Below are positions 43,069 to 51,700 of a stretch of DNA of 64,000 bases, piece by piece. The notes beneath the pieces were generated by a model that was not told where the DNA came from, did not search any database, and was given only the letters and a program-made list of their open reading frames with translations. Made by a program: the position numbers and the translations under genes. This DNA is from Roseiarcus sp963794655 (GTDB lineage: Bacteria > Pseudomonadota > Alphaproteobacteria > Rhizobiales > Beijerinckiaceae): positions 2,356,001 to 2,420,000 of the forward strand of contig CAWCEV010000006.1 in the NCBI GenBank assembly GCA_963794655.1, in the 5' to 3' direction. Every line of letters starts with the position of its first letter. Positions within the stretch are counted from its first letter, which is position 1.

Positions 43069-44112
43069 TTGTCATCCAAGGCTTACGATAGAAGCACGCT
43101 CATTGAATTATTGAGGGGCAATCTTTCCTGCCCATTGATCGCAGCATTCGGCGAGATTGGTCTCGCAGACAAGCTGTTGACCGGACCGGCCACCAAACAA
43201 GACCTGGGATTGGAAGGCAATGCCGATGTACTGGGGGCTTGCCTCGATTACCTGATTTGTATTGGCCTTCTTTCCGCGCGCCAGGAAGCCGACGACTGCG
43301 TTTACGAGTTGACCGAGCCAGGGAAAATGGTCTTCCGACGCTATGGAGCCTTCTCGCTCCTGCATTCCTATAACAAATACTTTGACAGTCTGGCAGAGTT
43401 GCTCACGTCAAAGAGCGCCGTCATGCCTACCGTCGAGCGCGGCGAGAATGTGGTTGGCAGCGGCGCGCTGCACGCGAAGAAGTTCTTCCCGGCGGCCTTG
43501 CAGCAGCTTGAGCTCATTCAGCCTAAGGCGATCATCGATATTGGCTGTGGCGACGGCACATTTCTGGAATACGCACACGCGCGCGTCCCGGATGCTCAGC
43601 TCGCCGTGATCGATTATTCGCAGGTCGCGATCGACGCTACCACGAAGCGCTTTTCGGAGTGCGGCATCGACCTGGTCGCGGCCGTCACGTCAGATGGCTC
43701 GCTGGTCGATCATTGGGCGGCTGAACTCCCTGCATCGTTCAAGACAGCCTCACCCGTAGTCTTCACCATCTGGTTCGTGGCGCATGAGTTTTCGCAACGC
43801 AGTGAAACTGTGTTGATTGAATTCTTCAAGAGAATGAACGCAACCTTTCCCAAGGCAGACATTATTCTCGGGGAAATCGTTAACCTGCCCAGCACTGTTC
43901 TGGCGGAAAATGCCCGGACTTCCATCATGCCGGAGTATCTCTTTTTTCATCGCCTTTCCGGACAAGGAGTGATGAGTTGGGATGCGTGGCAGAGAATTAT
44001 TGCCCAGACCCCGTATTCACTCGCGGCACAAGTACGTTTCGATGAGGTGAAGACCCAGAATGGGCAGTGTCTGCCGAGCAGCTTTGTCTGGCACCTCAAG
44101 GCCCCGGAGTAG
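43069..44112 (+). CDS. SAM-dependent methyltransferase next to the PKS/NRPS cluster
   Basis: About 347 residues. The N-terminal helical/winged-helix dimerisation domain ('GEIGLADKLLTGPATKQDLG', 'LDYLICIGLLSAR') and the Rossmann domain with motif I 'IIDIGCGDGTFLEYAH' resemble O- or C-methyltransferases of natural-product pathways that act on small acids or phenols. Start choice is between TTG 43063 and TTG 43069; the GGAGG at 43056-43060 fits 43069 better (8 bases). The gene converges on the terminal PKS gene (108-base gap), so it is probably part of the cluster, either as a tailoring enzyme or as a maker of a methylated precursor. Confidence 0.78.
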   Translation: MSSKAYDRSTLIELLRGNLSCPLIAAFGEIGLADKLLTGPATKQDLGLEGNADVLGACLDYLICIGLLSARQEADDCVYELTEPGKMVFRRYGAFSLLHSYNKYFDSLAELLTSKSAVMPTVERGENVVGSGALHAKKFFPAALQQLELIQPKAIIDIGCGDGTFLEYAHARVPDAQLAVIDYSQVAIDATTKRFSECGIDLVAAVTSDGSLVDHWAAELPASFKTASPVVFTIWFVAHEFSQRSETVLIEFFKRMNATFPKADIILGEIVNLPSTVLAENARTSIMPEYLFFHRLSGQGVMSWDAWQRIIAQTPYSLAAQVRFDEVKTQNGQCLPSSFVWHLKAPE

Positions 44113-44220
44113 CTCCCAGGAAACCCGCTCCAGGGAATCCGCAGGGCAACGCGGAATCCATCACGGTTGCCGCCGGGCTTTGTACACGCCCTTCTCCTGA
44201 GTATTGCCTGGGTGTTGCGT

Positions 44221-47200
44221 TCAGATTTCGAATTCCTCCCTTTCACCGGCGGGTCCCGCGATCGCCGCCGGCACCTCCCTTGATGTCCGAATGATTTCGG
44301 CCAGGGCCTGTGGAGTAGGAGATTCGAACAACGTTCGCAGTGTGAGCTCGACACCGAAGCGATCTCGAATGCGGGTCGCAACCATGGTGCCCATCAGCGA
44401 GTGGCCCCCGAGTTCAAAGAAATTATCTGTCGGCAATATGTCGTTGGCGGCCAGCACGTCTTTCCAAATTTCCAGGACGGCCTTCAACTCGTCGTCATGG
44501 GCATGGATAGGCAGGGGCTCGCGTTCTCCAAGGGAAGGCTGGGACGATGCCTGGGAAAGAAGGGCATCCAAGCTGACGGTCGTGCTCAGAATCTGGGCTC
44601 CGCGCCAACCGGATAGAACGCGCCGGATCACCTCAATTCCCTCTTCAGTAGTCATTGCGGTTTCCAATCGCTGCTTCTTTACCGCCTCAAAACCCTCCGG
44701 CAGGACCATCTCGGCAGCCATACCGACTTCCTGCCACGCGTCGAACCCGATGGCGACCGCAGGAAGTTTTAAAACATGCCGGCAATAGTCCGCGAAATAA
44801 TTCTGGAAGACGTTGGCGGCTGCGTACGCACTTTGGCTCGCTGCCGGAACGACTGCGCTGATAGAAGAAGAGAGCGCGAAGAAATCCAGATCTTCTCCCC
44901 GCAGCAACTCCGCAAGAACAATGCTTCCCTGTACTTTGGGGTGCCGGACGATGGCCGCTTCGACTGGATCCTGGGACGCGATCATGCCGCCGCCCGCTAT
45001 CCCTGCGGCATGCAGTACCCCATTCAGTCGTCCGAAATCTTTGCGGACTTCAGCGAACACGTTAGCCATGGCATCGATGCTGGTCACATCCGCTGAAACA
45101 AAGCGGACTTCGCCACCTGAGCGTTCCAACTCCTGCAGGCGAAGGATCCGACGGGTGACTGGCTCGTCGTGCGCATGCTCCGCTATCCGGGCAGCCCACT
45201 CGCTACGTGGTGGCAAAGCGGTTCGGCCAGTAAGCACGACGCGCGCCTGATACTGCTGAAGGAGGTAGCGAGCGACAACGTATCCGATGCCACCAATCCC
45301 TCCGGTGATGAGATAGGTGCCACCGCGGCGAAAGGGAGACGCCGAAGATTCACGCAGCGGAGCCGGCATCCAGCTTTTCTGCCAGCGGTTTTCTCCCCGG
45401 TATGCAATCGTCAAGGCCGGCCCAGGTACGTGAATTTCCTCCAGAATGTGTTGGCCAATTTCACGGATATTGTCCGCGGACAAGCGCACGTCGATGGAAC
45501 GGCATTGGGTGCCGGCATATTCGAAGGGGATAATACGGAGCAGTCCCAATATTTCTGCCCGTTCTACGTTTTCAATCGCCTCGCCGGAGACGGTTTCGAG
45601 ATGGTCGGTCACAATCTCGACCTGGCGAAAGCGTTGACGGTGTGTCCGTGCGGCCTGCAGCAGATACAAAAGGCTGTCGTACGCCTGCAATTTCGTAGCG
45701 CGCATCGTCCACAGATTCAGTAGCCCCGCCGGGCGCAGACCGAGGTTGGCAATACCCTGCCATAACTTCTCGTAATCGCCGGGACGCGCAGGGTTTACCG
45801 CGAACCTGCTGCCGCTCTGAATAAATTCGTCCGCAGCGGTTACAGAAACGACGGGCACCCCGGTCTCAGTCAGCCGCGCAGAAAGTGTTTCCCCAAGTCC
45901 GGAACTGTCGAGTAGAACAAGCCAGCAATCCACGATATTCGCGCTCTGGGGCAACGCCACCGAAGCAGGGGGAGTGCTCTGCCAGGAAGGCGCATAGAAC
46001 CACGAGGAAACATCCGCGCGCTTGACTAAGGATGCAGCCGGCGTGGTGGCTGGAGAAAGAAATTGCTCGGGTGCGTTTCGCGCCGGCCTGGCTTCGGCGG
46101 GAGCTGCTGATTCGACCCAGTAGCGTTGGCGTTCAAACGGATAGGTCGGCAGCGCGACCCGGCGCGTTCTAGCATCGGGTTGTAACGCCTTCCAGGAGAG
46201 GGAGACACCGCATTCCCAGGCCCGGGCGGCAGCCTGAAGGAAGATGACGTGGTCCGAACTGCGACGATTCTCAGGACCGAGCGAGGGCACCATGACGCTG
46301 GCCGGCAACTGCCGCCGCGCGATGCCGATGAGCGCATCGCCTGGCCCAACTTCCAACAACAATCTGGTTCGATCTGCGAGGGCGGAGAGGTTCTGCGTGA
46401 AGCGCACCCGCGACAGTATCTGATTTCCCCAATACCGTGAAGTCTGCGCCTCGGCAGCGTCGATCCAGGTTCCGGTGACATTCGAAAGCCAGGGAAAAAT
46501 GGGGGCGTGGCGCGGAACGGTGTCCACCTTCTCACGGAAGGCCTTGGCCGCATCGGCCATTAATGGAGTGTGGAATGCGTTTCTGGAGGCCAGACGTACA
46601 CAAGCGACACGATTGGCCGCAAGCCTGCGCTCCAGGCGCTCGATTGCTTCCGGCAAGCCGGAGGCGACTGAAATCCCGGGCCCATTCTCCGCGGCAAGCC
46701 ACACATCCTGCTCCAGGTAGTCAACCAGCTTTTCCGGAGAAAGCGTGACGGCCAACATGATTCCGGCCGGGGTCAGCGCCATGAGCCGGCCCCGTTCCAC
46801 GGCCAGACGCAAGCCATCTTCAAAGGAGAAGACACCGGCGACGGCAGCGGCGGTCAGCTCGCCGAGGCTATGTCCCAGGAGTGCGGATGGTTCTACCCCA
46901 AGGGACCGCCATCGTGCGGCGAGCGCATACTCAAGCAGAAAGAGCACGGGTTGCGCCAGGGCGGTATCGGCGAGTTGCGCTTTCAGTGCCGGGGTTTGCT
47001 CTCCGCCGGCAATCCATGCAGCAGTATGCAAGTCGTATTCGCTGCGAAGGAGGTCGGTCCCATGGTCGATGGTGGTTCGGAACGCAGTATCGGCCCGGTA
47101 TAAAGACTCAGCCATGCCGACAAATTGCTGGCCCTGGCCAGGAAACAGGAATACTACGTCGCGCGCAAGATCGACCCCGGTTTCGCGTTTTTTCGACGGT

Positions 47201-48780
47201 TGGCGGAGGAGCACTGCCGCCTCGGCGTTTTGTTCTGCGACCACGGCCCGGCGATGGGAAAACGCGCGACGCCCAGATTGGAGAGTGGCGGCGACATCTT
47301 CCGCGGCTAGAGACAAATCCGATTCGAGGCGATGGGCGAGCTGGTCGCATGCCTTGGCGAGCGCGGTTGGGGTTCGCGCGGAGAGAGGAAAAATGCGCGG
47401 CGTTGCGACTTCGGGATGCACAGGGCGCTGCGGTGCATTGCTGAGAACGACATGCACATTGGTTCCACCGATTCCGAAGGAGTTGATGCCAGCCCATCGC
47501 TCGCCCTGCCGGGGCCACGGAGTCAACGAGGAACTAACGACGAAGGGTCCACTTTCAAGTTCCAGGGAGGGGTTGGCGCGGCGGAAGGTGGGTGTGGGCG
47601 GGATTACGCCAGCCTGCACGGCGAGAGTTGCCTTGATCAGGCCCGCAACACCGGCAGCGGTGTCAGCGTGGCCCATATTCGCCTTTAGGGCGCCGAGCAC
47701 GCAGGAGCGGGGTTCAGCATGGGCCTGGTTGAAAACCGCCGTGAGTGCGGCGACTTCGATGGGGTCTCCCAGTTCGGTGCCAGTGCCGTGGGCTTCCACA
47801 TACCCGATGCGATCAGCTGTGATTCCCGCGGCAGCTTGCGCCTGGCGAATGACAGCAATTTGGCCAGCGACACTCGGGGCGGTGTAACCAACCTTTTCGC
47901 TACCATCGTTGTTCCAGGCGGAGCCGCGAATGACCGCATAGATTTGATCTTCATCGGCCAGGGCCCGCGAGAGCCGCTTCAGGACCACGAGGCCCGCGCC
48001 GCGGCCGGGTATTGTTCCATGGGCGTCAGCATCGAACGGGCGACAGTATCCGTCGGGGGACAGAATCATCCCCGGAATGTAAGGGTATCCGACTGCCTGC
48101 GGAAACAGGATGGAAACACCACCTGCCAGCGCCATGTCGCATTCGCCGGCAAGCATGCTTTGGCAAGCGAGGTGAACAGCGGCCAGCGAAGTGGAACACG
48201 CCGCCTGAACCACGACAGCAGGGCCGCGGAGGTTCAGTTTGTAGGCCACTCGGGTAGCGAGATAATCTTTATCGTTGCCCAGCATCAACTGGTAGCCGCC
48301 CACGCTGCCCAGGACTGCCGGATTGTTCATCAGCTGCAGGAGGTAAGTGTTCACTCCGACGCCGGCGAAGACGCCAACGCGTTCTCCATCGCCTGTGTAG
48401 CCGGCGTGCTCGAGTGCCTCCCACGCGCACTCAAGAAAGACTCTCTGCTGAGGATCGGTTATTTCGGCCTCTCGGCGACTGAGACCGAAGAACTCCGCAT
48501 CCACCTTGTCCGCGTCCTCAATCGCGTTGCCTCTGGGAACGTAGGATGCGCTGGAGAGGGTGGCTTCGTCGACTCCTGCCTGGCGCAATTCGTCCTTGCT
48601 CAGGTCGGAGATAAGAATTTCTCCAGCAAGCAAACGGTCCCAGAATTCCTGAACGTTGCGTGAGCGCGGAAACCGGGCGCTCATCCCGACGATGGCGATG
48701 CCGTCGCTCCAGCGCCCTGCCGACTGCGTAGACTGATCGGGCTGCGCGATTTGTTTTCCCTGATCGGATAGATGGGACAT
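44221..48780 (-). CDS. Type I PKS module: KS-AT-KR-carrier (third elongation gene)
   Basis: A 1519-residue single module. KS (about residues 25-450) has Cys in 'VQAACSTSLAAVH' and His in 'EAHGTGTELGDP' and 'KANMGHADTAAG'. AT (about 545-870) has 'GHSLGELTAAA' and 'RNAFHTPLM', the latter predicting malonyl-CoA. KR (about 960-1380) has 'YLITGGIGGIGYVVARYLLQ' and an intact catalytic Tyr in 'QSAYAAANVF', so the beta-ketone should be reduced to a hydroxyl. The carrier (about 1425-1495) has 'NFFELGGHSLMGTMVA', the PCP-like form. No DH, ER or thioesterase is present. The ATG shares one base with the NRPS stop (48780). It is the last visible assembly-line gene, yet lacks a release domain. Confidence 0.92.
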   Translation of the reverse strand: MSHLSDQGKQIAQPDQSTQSAGRWSDGIAIVGMSARFPRSRNVQEFWDRLLAGEILISDLSKDELRQAGVDEATLSSASYVPRGNAIEDADKVDAEFFGLSRREAEITDPQQRVFLECAWEALEHAGYTGDGERVGVFAGVGVNTYLLQLMNNPAVLGSVGGYQLMLGNDKDYLATRVAYKLNLRGPAVVVQAACSTSLAAVHLACQSMLAGECDMALAGGVSILFPQAVGYPYIPGMILSPDGYCRPFDADAHGTIPGRGAGLVVLKRLSRALADEDQIYAVIRGSAWNNDGSEKVGYTAPSVAGQIAVIRQAQAAAGITADRIGYVEAHGTGTELGDPIEVAALTAVFNQAHAEPRSCVLGALKANMGHADTAAGVAGLIKATLAVQAGVIPPTPTFRRANPSLELESGPFVVSSSLTPWPRQGERWAGINSFGIGGTNVHVVLSNAPQRPVHPEVATPRIFPLSARTPTALAKACDQLAHRLESDLSLAAEDVAATLQSGRRAFSHRRAVVAEQNAEAAVLLRQPSKKRETGVDLARDVVFLFPGQGQQFVGMAESLYRADTAFRTTIDHGTDLLRSEYDLHTAAWIAGGEQTPALKAQLADTALAQPVLFLLEYALAARWRSLGVEPSALLGHSLGELTAAAVAGVFSFEDGLRLAVERGRLMALTPAGIMLAVTLSPEKLVDYLEQDVWLAAENGPGISVASGLPEAIERLERRLAANRVACVRLASRNAFHTPLMADAAKAFREKVDTVPRHAPIFPWLSNVTGTWIDAAEAQTSRYWGNQILSRVRFTQNLSALADRTRLLLEVGPGDALIGIARRQLPASVMVPSLGPENRRSSDHVIFLQAAARAWECGVSLSWKALQPDARTRRVALPTYPFERQRYWVESAAPAEARPARNAPEQFLSPATTPAASLVKRADVSSWFYAPSWQSTPPASVALPQSANIVDCWLVLLDSSGLGETLSARLTETGVPVVSVTAADEFIQSGSRFAVNPARPGDYEKLWQGIANLGLRPAGLLNLWTMRATKLQAYDSLLYLLQAARTHRQRFRQVEIVTDHLETVSGEAIENVERAEILGLLRIIPFEYAGTQCRSIDVRLSADNIREIGQHILEEIHVPGPALTIAYRGENRWQKSWMPAPLRESSASPFRRGGTYLITGGIGGIGYVVARYLLQQYQARVVLTGRTALPPRSEWAARIAEHAHDEPVTRRILRLQELERSGGEVRFVSADVTSIDAMANVFAEVRKDFGRLNGVLHAAGIAGGGMIASQDPVEAAIVRHPKVQGSIVLAELLRGEDLDFFALSSSISAVVPAASQSAYAAANVFQNYFADYCRHVLKLPAVAIGFDAWQEVGMAAEMVLPEGFEAVKKQRLETAMTTEEGIEVIRRVLSGWRGAQILSTTVSLDALLSQASSQPSLGEREPLPIHAHDDELKAVLEIWKDVLAANDILPTDNFFELGGHSLMGTMVATRIRDRFGVELTLRTLFESPTPQALAEIIRTSREVPAAIAGPAGEREEFEI

Positions 48781-51700
48781 TAGAAACTTACTCCTTCGGC
48801 GAGGGTAGGCATTTCACGGCGCCGTTCGAGCCAGCCTGCCAGGGACTCGATCGTTGGATAGCGAAACAGGTCGATCACGGCGATGCCGGCGTCGAGTTCC
48901 TGTCGCAACATGGAGTGGACACGAATCAGGAGAAGCGAATGTCCACCGAGATCGAAGAAATTATCCCGGACTCCTGGGCGGTCGACGCCGAGTATTTCCG
49001 ACCAGATTTGAGCAAGCCGCTCTTCCGTCTGGTTGCGGGGGATGACGATGGAAGCCGACCGTTCCCGAGGGGGCGCCGTTGGCATCGACAGCCTCTTGCG
49101 ATCGATCTTTCCGTTGGGGGTCAGGGGAATTTCCGCGATGGCGAGGAACGCCGACGGCACCATGTATTCCGGCAATCGAGCCTGTAACCAGGGACGCAGA
49201 CGCGCAGGATCTGCATCGCCATCCAACTGCTTCACATAGGCAGCGAGGCGTTGATCGGAACCCTCGCCGTGCAAGGCTACTACAGCCTGGAGCACCTCGG
49301 GGTGGCGCTCGATGATGGTTTCGATTTCACCGAGTTCTATGCGATGCCCGCGCAGTTTGATTTGATGATCGGTTCGGCCAATGAGTTGAATCTGTCCGTC
49401 TGGCCGGTAACGCGCGAGATCGCCGGTGCGGTACATGCGACGATGTCCTGAAGGGTCGAAGGGATCGCTGATGAATCGAGCTTCCGTCAGCTCTGGCCTC
49501 CGCCAATATCCGCGGGCCACGCCGCTACCCCCGATGTAGAGCTCGCCGTGAACACCATTGGGAACCGGTTGACCATCCGGATCGAGCACATACATGCGGG
49601 TATTCGCGATGGGCCGGCCGATGAGGATCGGATTCTCACCGCTCTTGACCCGATGGGCGGCAGACCAGATGGTGGTTTCGGTCGGTCCGTAGAGATTCCA
49701 TAATTCCCTGCCGCGCACCAGGAGGTTTTCAGCCAGATCGGGTGGCAGCGCTTCTCCGCCGCACCACATCCGTAGATTCGCCGCTCCCATCCATCCGGCA
49801 TCGAGCAGCATTCGCCAGGTGGAAGGAGTCGCCTGCATGACGGTGACCGCGGATTCATCGAGCAAAGCGGCAAGCGCGTTCGGATCTAAGGTCTGATCTG
49901 TCGACGCGAGAACCAGCTTTGCCCCACATACCAGCGGGCCAAAAATTTCGAGGCCGGCGATATCAAACGAGAGGGTGGTGATGGCGACCAGAGTATCCCG
50001 GCTGGTCAGGCCCGGGTCGCGCAGCATGGAAGCCAGCAGATTGACCAGAGCCCCGTGAGGTATTTCGGTTCCCTTGGGATTGCCGGTGGAGCCTGAGGTG
50101 TAGATGAGATAGGCAAGGTCTTCCGGCGCGGGCTCGCCGCTTACCGGCGCCTCGTTGCTTTGCGCGGTCTGGTCACGATCAATAAAGAAGAGAGCAGCGG
50201 AAACCGGGAGGCTATCGCGAAGGCCCGTCTCAGTGATAATGAGCGGCACCCCGGCATCGGAGAGCAGGAATTCTATTCGCTGCGCAGGCAGCATGGGATC
50301 GAGAGGGAGATAGGCGCCACCGGCCTTGAGGATGGCGAGTAACGCCACCACTATCTCTGGGCTGCGGCGCAGGAATACACCCACCACGGTCTCCCGCACC
50401 ACACCATGAGCGCGCAGAACACGGGCCAGCGCGCTGGACTGCGCATCAAGTTCCGCGTACGTAAGCGAGAGGCGACCCATTTGTACGGCGGTGGCATGGG
50501 GAGACTTCGCAACTTGCGCATGAAACCACGCGGGCACGGTGGCATAGGGAGGGGGCGGCATTTCCGAGCGGTTCCACTCTTCGATGATCTGGTGTTGTTC
50601 GCGTTCGCTCAGCAACGACAGAGTACGGAGGGAACTCTCAGGATCGGAGGTCACCGTCTCCAGAAGAGCAATGTAGTGCTGTTGCATCTGAATGATGCTG
50701 GATGCTGCGAAGACGTCGGTGTTGTATTCGAAATCGCAACGATAATTGCCTTCAAACAGATAAACGTCGACAGCCAGATCGTAACGTGCCCGCGGGACGC
50801 GAAATTCGAATGGAGCCGATTCGAGATCGTCCAGGAGCAGCTGAGGTAGAGGCACATTCTGCAAAGTAAACATCACCTGGAATATGGGACTGCGATCGAG
50901 GCTGCGTTGCGGTTGCAATACCTCCACAAGCTGGTCAAAAGGAATGCTCTGATGTTCGAATGCATCGAGAGCGGTTTTCCGGACGCTTTGAATCACGTCG
51001 ATAAATCTGGGATTGCCGTTAAGGTTTGTCCGCAAAACCAGGTTGTTGACGAAGAAGCCCACAATCCCCTCAAAATCGCGCTTCAATCGGCCGGCAGTCG
51101 GCGTGCCTACCAGGATGTCCTCTTGCCCGGAGTAGCGCCTCAGGAGAACGTTGAATGCGGCGAAGAGAACCATAAAGAAGGTGGCATTCTGTTCGCTGGC
51201 CAGATTCTGAACACGGCCGACGAGAGAGGGGGGAATATCCGTAGTCGTACGTTGACCACGAAAAGTCTGGAGCGCAGGCCGAGGGTGATCCACCGGCAGC
51301 TCCAACGGCGCAAGATCACCGGCCAGCTGCCGCCGCCAATACTTCATATCCGCTTCAGAAGACAACAGCGCTTCGCGCTGCTCCCACTCCACAAAGTCCC
51401 GAAACTGAAATCGTAAGGGTGACAGCGGCAAATCGCGTCCGCGAACGACGGACTGATAGATTGCCCCGAGTTCGCGCGAAAGCACGCCAAGAGACCACCC
51501 GTCAGAGATGATGTGGTGCATGACAAGAATCAGTAGATGCTCATCGGCGTTTTTGCCAAGAAGCACGGCTCGAAAAAGCGGTCCGCGTTCGAGTGAGAAC
51601 GTCTTTTGGGCTTCTTCCTGCGCCCGCCTGAGATACGCCGCCTCTTGTTCTCCCGGAGAGAGATCAGAAAGATCGACAAACTGCATATTCCAGTTCCTGG

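Noticed and set aside
46745..47887. 380-codon plus-strand open frame over the PKS KS-AT region
   Set aside because: Ser/Arg/Ala-rich shadow of the intact KS-AT domains.
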